From positions 1 through 31,100 of the forward strand of contig NZ_BAABFL010000064.1 of assembly GCF_039540975.1 (NCBI RefSeq): a DNA stretch of 31,100 nt. Reading direction: 5' to 3'. The notes beneath the pieces were generated by a model. That model saw only the letters and a program-made list of their open reading frames with translations, was not told the DNA's origin and did no database searches. A program made the translations under genes and the position numbers. The DNA is from Kistimonas scapharcae. Lineage in GTDB: Bacteria; Pseudomonadota; Gammaproteobacteria; Pseudomonadales; Endozoicomonadaceae. Below, piece by piece: positions 5,701 to 14,562 of the stretch; position 1 is the first letter of the stretch, and each line of letters opens with the position of its first letter.

Positions 5701-8700
5701 GTNTGTCAGATCTGCCAGTTCTTTCTTACTCTGGATCATGGCGTCGATTTTCTCCTCAAAGGTGTTCTCGGTAATCAGCCTGTGTACCTGAACATTTTTC
5801 TTCTGGCCAATACGGTAGGCCCGGTCGGTGGCCTGGGCTTCCACGGCGGGGTTCCACCAGAGATCGTAGTGAATCACCTGGCTGGCCGCCGTCAGGTTCA
5901 GGCCGGTGCCGCCGGCCTTGAGGGACAGGATCATCATTCGTGAACGCGGGTTGTTCTGGAAGTCCTCCACCAGTTTGTCCCGCTTTGTCCTTGCCAGCCC
6001 GCCATGCAGGAAGGAGGCGTCGACAGCCAGCTCCCTGCTGAGACTCTTGACCAGCAGGTCCCCCATGGTGGTGTACTGGGTGAAGACCAGTATTTTCTCA
6101 CCGGCTTCCATGGCTTCGCGACAAATTTCCAGAAAGGTGGCAAGCTTGCCGGATTCGGCGACAACCGCTTCATTCTGCCCCATGAACTGGGCCGGCGTGT
6201 TGCAGATCTGTTTCAGGGCGTTGAGCAGTTTGAAAATAATTCCCCGTCGTTCAATGCCTTCTTCACTGGATGCCAGCTCCTCCATGATGTTGTCGACAGT
6301 GTTCTGGTACAGGGAGGCCTGCTGTGGGCTCAGGTTGCAGTAGCGGTTGCTTTCCACCTTGGCGGGCAGGTCGCTGATGATGCTCTGGTCGGTTTTCAGG
6401 CGACGCAGGATAAACGGCGCCGTAATTTTACGGAATCGCTCCAGGCAGTCCCGGTCGCGGTCCTTCTCAATAGGCGCGGCAAACTCATCCTGGAATTTCT
6501 TCTGGGTGCCCAGGTAGCCTTTGTTGGAAAAGTCGAACAGGCTCCAGTATTCCCGCAGGCGGTTCTCCACGGGGGTGCCGCTCAGGCCGATGCGGATGTC
6601 CGACTTCAGTTGCTTGATGGCTTTCGTCTGCTGACTGCCCGGATTCTTGATGTTCTGGGCCTCATCAATGACCACGGTTCGCCAGCGGGCCTTGCCAAGA
6701 CGGGCGGCGTCTGAGCGCACCAGACCGTAGCTGGTCAGAACAATGTCATGGTCGTCTGACTTCAGTTCCCGCTGGCTGCCGTGGTAAACCTGTACTTTCA
6801 GGTCGGGTGCAAACCGTTCAATTTCCTTGCGCCAGTTGGTGAGCAGTGAGGTGGGGGCGATGACCAGCCCTTTGTGTCGCTCAAGCTGGCCGCTCTCTTT
6901 CTGGTGCAGCAGCAGGGTGATGACCTGCAGGGTCTTGCCCAGACCCATGTCGTCGGCCAGCAGCGATCCGAAACCGATGCGGGCGTTCTGCGCCATCCAT
7001 TCATAACCGCGTTGCTGATAGGGCCGCAACTGTGCTGCCAGCCCCTGTGGCAGTGGGGTGGGTTCTCCCCGGAGCAGCTGGTCGAACAGGGCCTTGGCGC
7101 TGTCATCCAGATCGACAGTGGCGCCATCCAGTTCACCGGAGAGGCCGGCCTTGAGCAGCTGGACACGGGAGAGTGACTCGGGCAGGCCGTTCAGTTTCTT
7201 TAGCAGATCTTTCAGTCGGGTATCGTCCAGCATGACATACTGGTCCAGCAGTCTGACCAGTCCGGCACTGCCCTGCACCAGCTGCAGGAATTCCTCCGCT
7301 GACACCCGCTTGTCACCGATGGCCACCTGCCAGTCAAACTGCAGCAGCTGGTCAAGGTTGAGGTAGCTGACCGGTTCGTTGCTGCCGCTGTCCCGGATGG
7401 ACAGGTTGAGTTTCGGGTAGGCCAGGTTGCGCAGGCTTTTTGGCAGCACCAGCCGGATGCCCAGCATTTTCAGCGCAGGCAGGGTTTTCAGAAAGATCGG
7501 GGTGAAGGCTTCCAGCGTGTAGAGAAGGGGCGTTTCAGTGTCTGGTGTGCTGTAGAGCCGATCAATATCCGGCAGGTACTCGGCCAGCAGGGCAAGGTCA
7601 GCCAATACGCTGACCTTGGTTTCTGACAGCGCCCTGTTGGAAAAAAGCTGCTCAAACGGTTGTAGTTGCCCCTTGTGCTCCACCTGCAGGGTGATGGAGA
7701 GCCGGTCATCAACCTGTTCTTCCACCAACAGGTGTATCTGGTGGGTGCGCTCGCCCAAATAAAGCCGATTCAGCCAGTGGCGGATCACTTTCGGGTATTC
7801 AGCGGTTTCAAAACTGTCGAACAGTGTCGGCGTGTTACTGAAAAACAGCTGTGGAATGGATTCTGCGGCCAGCCTGCCCGGTGACTGTGCCAGCGCTTCC
7901 AGGGTGAAATAGCTGATGATGTTGTGCAGGGCGGCATCCACCTGGGTTTTGCCGTCGGCATAATAGCGAACCGGTTTGTTGTGGCGTTCAGAGGTATGCT
8001 CCAGAACCACCAGGTCAGGTGGGCAGACGGCATATAGTGGTTTCAGTAACGCTTTGACCGGCGCACTCAGCAGGGCGGGACGCCAGAGAACGACGGTGCC
8101 CTGCTGGCCTTGTTCATACACCGCAGGCACGTAGGCCTGACGGGTGACCAGGCGGATTGCCAGTCGGTAGAGTAACTGCCACATGAGGGCGTGATGGTAG
8201 TGTTGAACCGCATCAGGCCGCTGTTCAGTATGCAGGCTTTTCAGGCGCTGGTGCCAGGCGATAGCGTCAGCAGGTATCGAGGCATTACCTTCGCTTTCGA
8301 TAGTGATGAACGCGCTGTTGTCGTTGATCACCAGCGAAAGCCGGTCGAAATCAGTGAGTTCGGTGGTGACGGTGTCCGCAGCATCGCTGTCAAAGGCCGC
8401 GGCAACCTTCGCGGCCCGTTTGTAGATGCCAGCCATGACCTGCCGGAAGTCTTTTGAATAAAAGAGGGGCTTTGCCGTGAGAATGCCAAACAGGCGTTCT
8501 TCCAGCGGCTCAATGGTGGTCAGGTCGAGGTTATCCAATACGGGCTGTTCCGGCAGTTGCCAGTCTTTCACGACGGGCGCTTTGTGCCAGTGATCCAGGT
8601 ATGCCGGCGGGGCATCCATGCCCGAGATGGCGACCCCGGATTGCTGTTCCAGGGCCTTGATCAGATCCATCCCGTGCAGCTGGAACACCAGGAACGGGTT

Positions 8701-9147
8701 TTTATCGATCTCGTTGGCAATCAGGTAGATCACTGCCGCGATATGCTTGCAGGGCATGGCCCAGTCCGGGCAGGAACAGCTGGCCTTCATGTCGTTCCAG
8801 TTGCGTGGAAAGATGGCAATTTTGTTGCGGGTCATGAGCGCCAGTGTCTGCTCTGGCAGCTGGCGGTTGAGCAACCGTGACAGTACAGCCGGGTTCTCGC
8901 TGACGGACTCAAGAATTGTTTTCTGTGCCTGAACGGAAAATTCATCGAGCCTGACGGATACCTTGTAAGGCCTTATGCGACGTCCCTGAACACGTGCGGT
9001 AACGGTTGTGCCGTTGATCGTGATCTCCGACACCGAACCATTGCCCGCATAGCGGCGCCCTCTTGGCAGGCGGTTACTGAAATCAATCCCGTTGAAGGCG
9101 GAAAGCCATTGCTGGCCCCACCAGGTCTGGCCGTATTGTGCTGCCAT
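5698..9147 (-). CDS. SWIM zinc-finger SNF2-family DEAD/DEAH-box helicase, C-terminus incomplete
   Basis: This is a large Swi2/Snf2-type ATPase of about 1149 residues. Residues about 5-60 carry the YGQTWWGQQWLSAF...NRLPRGRRYA block typical of the bacterial SWIM-SNF2 family, and a SWIM finger (CSCPDWAMPCKH) lies near 122-138. The ATPase core has LADDMGLGKTLQ (about 730), the Walker B VVIDEAQNIKN, GLSGTPVENRLREYWSLFDF and the C-terminal lobe with LVFTQY and TDRAYRIGQ. Such proteins remodel protein-DNA complexes; their specific role in bacteria is unclear. I chose ATG 9147 by family length; a TTG at 9195 is open. The protein stops at KKELADLT-X, where relatives continue for about 25 residues. Base 5703 is N, so the true end is uncertain. 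Confidence 0.88.
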   Translation of the reverse strand: MAAQYGQTWWGQQWLSAFNGIDFSNRLPRGRRYAGNGSVSEITINGTTVTARVQGRRIRPYKVSVRLDEFSVQAQKTILESVSENPAVLSRLLNRQLPEQTLALMTRNKIAIFPRNWNDMKASCSCPDWAMPCKHIAAVIYLIANEIDKNPFLVFQLHGMDLIKALEQQSGVAISGMDAPPAYLDHWHKAPVVKDWQLPEQPVLDNLDLTTIEPLEERLFGILTAKPLFYSKDFRQVMAGIYKRAAKVAAAFDSDAADTVTTELTDFDRLSLVINDNSAFITIESEGNASIPADAIAWHQRLKSLHTEQRPDAVQHYHHALMWQLLYRLAIRLVTRQAYVPAVYEQGQQGTVVLWRPALLSAPVKALLKPLYAVCPPDLVVLEHTSERHNKPVRYYADGKTQVDAALHNIISYFTLEALAQSPGRLAAESIPQLFFSNTPTLFDSFETAEYPKVIRHWLNRLYLGERTHQIHLLVEEQVDDRLSITLQVEHKGQLQPFEQLFSNRALSETKVSVLADLALLAEYLPDIDRLYSTPDTETPLLYTLEAFTPIFLKTLPALKMLGIRLVLPKSLRNLAYPKLNLSIRDSGSNEPVSYLNLDQLLQFDWQVAIGDKRVSAEEFLQLVQGSAGLVRLLDQYVMLDDTRLKDLLKKLNGLPESLSRVQLLKAGLSGELDGATVDLDDSAKALFDQLLRGEPTPLPQGLAAQLRPYQQRGYEWMAQNARIGFGSLLADDMGLGKTLQVITLLLHQKESGQLERHKGLVIAPTSLLTNWRKEIERFAPDLKVQVYHGSQRELKSDDHDIVLTSYGLVRSDAARLGKARWRTVVIDEAQNIKNPGSQQTKAIKQLKSDIRIGLSGTPVENRLREYWSLFDFSNKGYLGTQKKFQDEFAAPIEKDRDRDCLERFRKITAPFILRRLKTDQSIISDLPAKVESNRYCNLSPQQASLYQNTVDNIMEELASSEEGIERRGIIFKLLNALKQICNTPAQFMGQNEAVVAESGKLATFLEICREAMEAGEKILVFTQYTTMGDLLVKSLSRELAVDASFLHGGLARTKRDKLVEDFQNNPRSRMMILSLKAGGTGLNLTAASQVIHYDLWWNPAVEAQATDRAYRIGQKKNVQVHRLITENTFEEKIDAMIQSKKELADLTX

Positions 9148-9295
9148 GGTTGGTCGCTGTGATGCCTGATTGTTATGAACGTGTAGTGATGACAAGCAGT
9201 TTATCAGTTCAATGAGACGGAATGGTCTCCGGTCATGGAAAAACGGATAGCGGGGAATTTATGACTATTTTCGTTGCCTAAGCCATGGAGGAAGA

Positions 9296-9712
9296 ATGGC
9301 TATGAGCAACAAAAAAGATTCTGGCTGGGTGTACCTGCTGACGCACAAGGGGCGCCGGGGAATGGTCAGGATTGGTACAACACGGCAAACCATGGAAGCG
9401 CATATGGCAGGGATGAATGCGGCCTCACTGTCGTCGCCCTATGAGTGCTTTGCGGCCTGGTACATCCATTGTTTCTCACTCGGTCATTTTGAACAGTTCC
9501 TGTGGCTGATGCTGGCTGGCAGGCGCAATGCCTTTTCGGATAATTTCTTTTTGATGAATGAACGGGATGCGGCCATTGCGATACATCTCCATGTTTTGAA
9601 GGAAGCCGAACTGTTCGGACTATACGGCAAAATTATCCGGATGGCGGATGATGAGCTGATTCTGAATATCATGAGGTTGCTGACAGGTAACCCGCGCAAA
9701 GCTGACCCTTGA
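9296..9712 (+). CDS. T5orf172 / GIY-YIG-like domain protein
   Basis: This 138-residue protein has a strong Shine-Dalgarno sequence (GGAGG, 9287-9291) before ATG 9296; a second ATG at 9302 is also well placed. Residues 9-60 (GWVYLLTHKGRRGMVRIGTT, then NAASLSSPYECFAAWYIHCF) follow the T5orf172/MUG113 pattern, a divergent GIY-YIG nuclease family with VYxL...GxVKIGxT. The usual catalytic Arg in the next helix (xxERxxxL) appears to be His here (MEAHMAGMN), so nuclease activity is doubtful. It stands alone next to the divergent SNF2 helicase. Some stand-alone T5orf172 proteins belong to phage or stress genes; no such context is seen here. Confidence 0.6.
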   Translation: MAMSNKKDSGWVYLLTHKGRRGMVRIGTTRQTMEAHMAGMNAASLSSPYECFAAWYIHCFSLGHFEQFLWLMLAGRRNAFSDNFFLMNERDAAIAIHLHVLKEAELFGLYGKIIRMADDELILNIMRLLTGNPRKADP

Positions 9713-9944
9713 TCGCATCATATCCGTGCCGTTCTGGCGAAGTGTGAGCAAACGCCATGTGACGGTATCCCGTTATGTCATTTTCCCGAGCCGTCACTCT
9801 GGTTTCCGTCTGTATGTGGTTTTCCCTGATGAGTCGTGCCCCGAAAACGAGGCGTATTTTTATCAGTGACCGGCCTGAATCAATCCCGCCGGAAAACTAT
9901 TTTTGCAAAGCGACTCAATACGCCGATGTCTGTGTGGGGTGTAA
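9713..9944. other. Gene-free spacer
   Basis: A plus-strand frame opens at 9775 and runs to 9999, but it lacks a ribosome binding site and overlaps the end of a better minus-strand gene. I see no terminator or repeat here. Confidence 0.4.
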
Positions 9945-10154
9945 TTACAAATCCTTGCAGGCTTCAATAAACATATTTATCTGTTCTAAATGGCATTGAG
10001 TCACCCTGGTCTTACACGCCCAATACTCAGCCATACGTTTATTGCCAACAGCGGTGTAATAGGCAGCCAATCTTGTCTGACTTTCCATCGCCCTTTGTAA
10101 ATCATCCAGATTTTGCTCGTCTGGCTGCATAGTGGGGCTTTCGAACTTTTCCAT
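9945..10154 (-). CDS. Small hypothetical helical protein
   Basis: This is a 69-residue polar protein, not recognised. It is rich in Q, E, A and M and predicted helical (LDDLQRAMESQTRLAAYYTA, then KRMAEYWACKTRVTQCHLEQ), with two cysteines and a short acidic N-terminus. A TAG stop directly precedes the ATG at 10154, which fixes the start; CAGG about 10 bases upstream is a weak ribosome binding site. The composition is that of a real cytoplasmic protein rather than a shadow frame. No neighbour suggests a role. Confidence 0.45.
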   Translation of the reverse strand: MEKFESPTMQPDEQNLDDLQRAMESQTRLAAYYTAVGNKRMAEYWACKTRVTQCHLEQINMFIEACKDL

Positions 10155-10410
10155 CTACAACGCCTGAAGCACCATGTACAGGGAGATCAATAAGTTCGAT
10201 TGAGAATATCAGTCTTTGCCTGAAACCTCCCCTGCACTTTATACATATCTCACATGTAGCAATACGCAATCCAGACGGCTCATATGCGCTAAAAGACTGA
10301 GGGTAACGACAGTCAGTCGGTAAGGTGAGCGAAACGGGGGGGCTGGCTACCGCTTTATTTCGCTACCCAGAAAGCTGTCAAGACTACTGATGGGTAGGCC
10401 TGCATCGCCG
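10155..10410. other. Spacer where a partner toxin gene would be expected
   Basis: Downstream of the antitoxin-like gene at 10411-10632 (minus strand) a PIN-domain or other toxin gene would be the usual neighbour. No frame of that kind is present. A G7 run lies near 10338. Nothing else is recognised. Confidence 0.45.
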
Positions 10411-10632
10411 TTACAAGTGGTCTTTCATAAGGCGACGGGCATACTGGTCGAGATCTGCCATCATGTCTTCATCCCGGGAATTAGGCGTGTCGAGTGATGG
10501 TTCCGACCATCGGGCGATCAGATGTTTCAGGTGGTTCTCTACAAGCTGGGTGAGGCTCTGGCCCTGTTCCTCTGCATATTTCTGCGCTTTCCTGTACAGG
10601 CCGGGCTCAATGGTCAGAATCAATTCACTCAT
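10411..10632 (-). CDS. DUF6364-like antitoxin (ribbon-helix-helix type), apparently orphan
   Basis: This 73-residue protein begins MSELILTIEPGLYRKAQKYA, then EEQGQSLTQLVENHLKHLIA. This is the strand-helix-helix pattern of short antitoxins such as DUF6364 proteins (xLTLxIDxxLxxxAKxYAxxxGxSLSxLVExYL), followed by an acidic disordered tail that would bind a toxin. An AAGGA ribosome binding site eight bases before ATG 10632 selects this start; longer upstream frames lack one. Such antitoxins normally precede a PIN-domain RNase gene. None follows here, so it is either an orphan or acts on a distant partner. Confidence 0.65.
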   Translation of the reverse strand: MSELILTIEPGLYRKAQKYAEEQGQSLTQLVENHLKHLIARWSEPSLDTPNSRDEDMMADLDQYARRLMKDHL

Positions 10633-10783
10633 GGCAATATCCTTATGCAGCCTACGGGTTTTATTGCAACCGTATAAACGATGACTCCTGTCATGTCGGA
10701 TAACGTAATGGCGGAAGGGTTCCCATAAGGGGCAAAGGCCTGAGTGCCGGGTGGTGCGTTGCGGGAAGAGGCGGAAAAACAAA

Positions 10784-10800
10784 ACCCCGCACTAGCGGGG
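10784..10800 (-). terminator. Intrinsic terminator on the minus strand without an obvious gene
   Basis: Read on the minus strand, CCCCGC-TAGT-GCGGGG is followed by TTTTGTTTTT, a textbook intrinsic terminator. The nearest upstream sequence on that strand, 10801-10960, holds no well-supported gene. Confidence 0.7.
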
Positions 10801-11073
10801 CCGAGACAATCATGATGCTTTACTGCCTGCTTGTTCTTCTTGCGTCCCTGGGGCGGGAGCAATCCGTACATTGCCAGATTAGGAGCAACAGACCATTCCG
10901 TAGAACCGTTGCCGTGGGCAGGCACGGCGCGCACTTTACTTAAAAGAGCCGGTGGTTTTTTTGATATTGGTCAGTGTTTCTGACCTTCCGGTTACGGTTT
11001 GAATGCACGTGAATGATGTGAGACGGTTTTGGTAAATCAAAACGATGGCTGTACTGCAGACCGGTTGTTGACT
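10801..11073. other. Gene-poor stretch, possible small RNA upstream of the terminator
   Basis: A minus-strand frame from a GTG near 10934 reads GNGSTEWSVAPNLAMYGLLP but runs through the terminator, so it is probably not a gene as it stands. Hairpins GCCGTG-N6-CACGGC (10911-10928) and GGTCAG-N5-CTGACC (10969-10985) are present. A short minus-strand transcript ending at the terminator is the simplest reading. Confidence 0.35.
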
Positions 11074-11776
11074 TCAGCTCAGACAGCATTTCTTGTGCTT
11101 TTTACCGCTCCAGCAAGAGCAGGGAGCGTTTCTGCCAACCTTGATAGCGTTGACTGTCGGCATTGATGTCACCAACCATGCACCGCCAAATTCAGGGGCT
11201 GCATCGCAGATGTAGTCCCTGGGATTTTTGGGTATACGCTGGTTAACCTAATTGGATATTCTTTATCTTGTAGACAAACTCTGGCCTGTTAGCATACTTC
11301 AATGCACTGTCCCAGAGTGGATGAGTACGGTCATTCAGATTTTTTGCTAATGCTTTTATCTTTTGCGGTGCATCATCGCGGAAAAAATTTTGGTTCTTAC
11401 GATTTTTGTCATAGCTTACGCCAGAAATCTTAAACCTTATACCCTTGATTCTCTTTTGCTTCTGCTGTTCTATATCTTGGTGTGCTGTTTCCCAAGTGAT
11501 TGCTCGGATTGCCAAATAATACTCACGCTCATTCAACTTACCATTAAAAGTGAAATTTGATTTTGGCGGATACTTTGGCTTCAGATTTCTTTGATATAAG
11601 GATCCATAAACATATCTGAAATGCAAATCATCGTCTGACATTTCATACCTTCGACAGTCAGAAATATCGACCCAGTGACCCTTTGCTTTCTGAAGATGTT
11701 TTTTGACAAACAAGACAGCAATAGCTTCTTCAGAGCCAGCATACTCAAGGTATTTTTTTAATAGTTTTTCGTCCAT
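11074..11776 (-). pseudogene. SEC-C motif protein, split by a single-base frameshift
   Basis: The first frame (ATG 11776 to TAA 11240-11242) gives 177 residues, basic and hydrophilic, ending KIKNIQLG. Reading on in the neighbouring frame from the same place gives VNQRIPKNPRDYICDA, EFGGAWLVTSMPT, and a C-terminal SEC-C zinc motif, VGRNAPCSCWSGKKHKKCCL, to a TGA at 11074-11076. The joint length is 703 bases, one more than a multiple of three, which fits a single extra base near the GG in CAATTAGGTTAACC. SEC-C motifs (CxC...CC or CH) bind zinc and occur at the end of SecA and many uncharacterised proteins. The N-terminal domain is not recognised. The gene is AT-richer than its neighbours, suggesting transfer. 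It could be a sequencing error rather than a true mutation. Confidence 0.7.
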
Positions 11777-12170
11777 AAATCAAAATACAACCTTTGTTTT
11801 TATTCATGAGAATCGTATCACGATGTTGGATGTCCATCACATCCTGATCGGATGGTTCTTCACCGCCTTCATTCTTTGTCCCCTCATCATTCTGCCAATG
11901 GCTTCCAGTTCATCTTCGTCAGACAGGCGATTCATGGATTCCCTGAGGTCAGCAAAAAAGGGACGGCGTCACCCATGTGTTCCCGGGATGGCGTAGCCCA
12001 AGCTCAATTTTCACATATTTTAAGCTAGCAGGGTGTTGGCGATTTGATGACGGCCATTGATCCCCATGGTGTAATAGTCAATTCTGTCGTCTATAGAAAA
12101 TTCATTGAGTGTCAGGAAGTCGGAGACAGGTTTGGCGTAATGTGTCACTGCATTTTGCCCATTGGAGTGA
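11777..12170. other. Intergenic region with no supported gene
   Basis: Plus-strand frames here overlap the start of the SEC-C gene or run through low-quality sequence. The only minus-strand candidate is a 32-codon frame (11837-11935). No terminator or repeat was identified. Confidence 0.4.
11837..11935 (-). CDS. Possible 32-residue small protein or gene remnant
   Basis: The frame MNRLSDEDELEAIGRMMR... has the charge pattern of a helical protein and a CAGGGAA ribosome-binding-like sequence before ATG 11935. Upstream, a T6 run separates it from a frame ending in GDAVP, so it may be the tail of a longer frameshifted gene. Not recognised. Confidence 0.22.
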   Translation of the reverse strand: MNRLSDEDELEAIGRMMRGQRMKAVKNHPIRM

Positions 12171-14381
12171 TTACGTTGCGCGGATTCTTGCCTGCAGGTT
12201 GGTCAACCGTCGTGTGGATTTTCGATTTCTAGCCGCCATGCCCACGGCCTTGGGCTGGCCGATCAACACCACCAGCTGTTTGCCGCGGGTGACGCCTGTA
12301 TAGAGCAGGTTGCGTTCCAGCAGCGTATAGTGCTGCATGGCCATCGGAATGACAACACAGGGGTATTCCGATCCCTGGCTTTTATGGATGGTCGTAGCGT
12401 AAGCGAGGGAGACTTCATCCAGCTCACTGACCTGGTAATTCACCTCGCGCTCGTCAAAGCGGATCATCAGTTCCCCTTCTTCCACATCAATGGCGGTCAC
12501 GGTACCGATGTCGCCATTGAATACCTCCTTGTCATAGTTGTTAACGGTCTGGATCACCTTATCGCCCGGCGCAAAAGTCCAGCCAAACCGGGTCACCTTG
12601 GGATGGGCGTCGGCGTTTAGTGCCTCCTGAAGCGCCACATTCAGACTTCTTGCCCCGAGACCTCCCCGGTTCATAGGCGCAAGCACCTGAATGTCCTTCA
12701 CCGAATCAAAACCAAACCGTTCCGGCAATCGCCGGGTCACCACGGTCATCAGTTTGCTGAAGAGTTCCTCTGGCTCTTCCCCTGTCAGGTAATAGAAATC
12801 CGTCTCTTCGCCTTTGCTGGTCGGCTTGGGCGACTGCCCACGATTGATAGCGTGGGCGCCAGTGATGATCTGCGAGGTTGCCGCCTGCCGGAAAATTTCT
12901 GTCAACCGCGCCACCGGCACACTGCCGGAATCGATCAGGTCGCTGAGTACCGAGCCAGGCCCTACGGAGGGCAGCTGATCCACATCGCCCACCAGTAACG
13001 CCGCAGCGTTGTCAGGCACCGCCCTGAGCAGCTGGTTCATCAGCACAATATCGACCATGGAGGATTCATCCACGACCAGCAGGTCGGTTTCCAGCGGATT
13101 GTCGGCGTTACGCTTGAAATCGAAGGCCTTGGGATCAAACTCCAGCAGCCGGTGAATGGTAGTGGCTTCCTGGCCGGTGGATTCCGACAACCGCTTGGCT
13201 GCACGTCCCGTGGGTGCACAGAGTGTGACGTGGGCGCGTTTGGCGGCGATGATTTTCAGGATGCTGTTCACCACCGTTGTTTTGCCCACGCCCGGACCAC
13301 CGGTAATAATGCAGAATTTCTTCTGCACGGCCAGCGCTACAGCCTCTTTTTGCGAAGACGACAGCTGGATATTGTTTTTCGCCTCCACCCACGGGATGGC
13401 CTTGTCCAGGTCAATAGCTGCCCAGTCTGATTCCCCCTGCGACAAACGAAGCACATGATTGGCCACGCCCTGTTCTGCACGATGCAAGGGTGTAAGAAAC
13501 AGGCAGGGTTCTCCATTGATAGTCTCGGGTGTCAGGCGTTCTTCATCCATTTCCATCTGGATGGCCTGCTTGATGGTGGCTTCCGGAATCTCCAGCAGTT
13601 TGACCGAGGCGTCCACCAGCGATTGAAAAGCCTGGGCGCAATGCCCTTCGCCGGAATACTCCTGCAACACATGGCGGACACCGGCCTGGGCGCGAATGAG
13701 GGAAACCCGGTCAATGCCCAGCTGCATGGCCAGCTGGTCCGCTGTTTTGAAACCGATGCCGTGTATATCCAGCGCCAGCCGGTAAGGGTTCTCCTGAACC
13801 TTGGTGACGGCCTGGTCTCCATAGGTTTTGTAGATACGGACGGCACGGGCCGTGCCCACACCATGGGACTGGAGAAAAACCATGATCTCCCTGACAACCT
13901 TCTGTTCCGACCAGGCGGAGGTAATCTTCTCCCGTCGTTTTTTACCGATACCCTCCAGCTCCGTCAGCCGGTCCGGGGTTTCTTCAATGATGTCGAAGAC
14001 CGCCTCGCCGAATGCTTTGACCAGCCGTTTGGCAAAGTGCGGCCCAATCCCCTTGACCATGCCGGAACCCAGGTATTTCTCAATGCCTTCCAGGGTGGTC
14101 GGCGTCACAGTCTTGATGTGCTGAACCTTGAACTGTACGCCATGCTTGGGATCATTGATCCATATACCGGCCGTTTCAACAAACTCACCGGGTGTCACCG
14201 ATGGTGTACTGCCAGTCATGGTCACCAGGTCTCGCTGTCCCTTGCACTGGACGCGGATAACAAAGAAGCCGCTCTCCTCACTGTGAAAGGTAACCCGTTC
14301 TATACTGCCATCCAGTCGTATAACTGGCTGGTGGTCATGGGTGCGCTCTGATGCGGGATTCGTGGTGTGGGTTTCGTACAT
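12171..14381 (-). CDS. recD2: RecD2-type ATP-dependent DNA helicase
   Basis: This 736-residue 5'-3' superfamily 1B helicase is of the RecD2 type found without RecBC partners. The N-terminal OB-like region (IRLDGSIERVTFHSEESGFF) precedes helix-hairpin-helix repeats (GIGPHFAKRLVKAFG; LEGIGKKRREKI; IHGIGFKTADQLAMQLGI). The motor contains Walker A GGPGVGKTT at about 361-369, Walker B VVDESSMVD, GDVDQLPSVGPG, an SH3-like insertion, and motif VI-type YATTIHKSQGSEYPCVV near the C-terminus. RecD2 proteins unwind DNA with 5' tails and act in replication-fork repair and stress tolerance. ATG 14381 gives the family's usual length; the ribosome binding site is weak. It is a single-gene unit. Confidence 0.93.
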   Translation of the reverse strand: MYETHTTNPASERTHDHQPVIRLDGSIERVTFHSEESGFFVIRVQCKGQRDLVTMTGSTPSVTPGEFVETAGIWINDPKHGVQFKVQHIKTVTPTTLEGIEKYLGSGMVKGIGPHFAKRLVKAFGEAVFDIIEETPDRLTELEGIGKKRREKITSAWSEQKVVREIMVFLQSHGVGTARAVRIYKTYGDQAVTKVQENPYRLALDIHGIGFKTADQLAMQLGIDRVSLIRAQAGVRHVLQEYSGEGHCAQAFQSLVDASVKLLEIPEATIKQAIQMEMDEERLTPETINGEPCLFLTPLHRAEQGVANHVLRLSQGESDWAAIDLDKAIPWVEAKNNIQLSSSQKEAVALAVQKKFCIITGGPGVGKTTVVNSILKIIAAKRAHVTLCAPTGRAAKRLSESTGQEATTIHRLLEFDPKAFDFKRNADNPLETDLLVVDESSMVDIVLMNQLLRAVPDNAAALLVGDVDQLPSVGPGSVLSDLIDSGSVPVARLTEIFRQAATSQIITGAHAINRGQSPKPTSKGEETDFYYLTGEEPEELFSKLMTVVTRRLPERFGFDSVKDIQVLAPMNRGGLGARSLNVALQEALNADAHPKVTRFGWTFAPGDKVIQTVNNYDKEVFNGDIGTVTAIDVEEGELMIRFDEREVNYQVSELDEVSLAYATTIHKSQGSEYPCVVIPMAMQHYTLLERNLLYTGVTRGKQLVVLIGQPKAVGMAARNRKSTRRLTNLQARIRAT

Positions 14382-14562
14382 TGGGGCTCATGGCAGGATT
14401 GGCGACAGTATTCGTTCATGTTAACAGCTGGTTTGTGTATAAATCAGCCTGAAAACATCGGTTAACGCTTGAGTTCATAAATTGGTCTGGCTTAGTCTTT
14501 CACCGCCGGAATCAATCACAATCATATACCGGCAACGAAACACAGCATTGAGAGGAATATCC

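Noticed and set aside
9775..9999. 74-codon plus-strand frame with hydrophobic start
   Set aside because: No ribosome binding site, and it overlaps the end of a better-supported small gene on the other strand.
10629..10934. 101-codon minus-strand frame
   Set aside because: It reads through an intrinsic terminator and into the start of the antitoxin gene, so it is unlikely to be translated as a whole.
12044..12303. Overlapping plus-strand frames near the recD2 3' end
   Set aside because: They overlap the C-terminal coding sequence of recD2 and show no family resemblance.
13455..14351. 298-codon plus-strand frame opposite recD2
   Set aside because: Antisense shadow; the minus strand has all helicase motifs.
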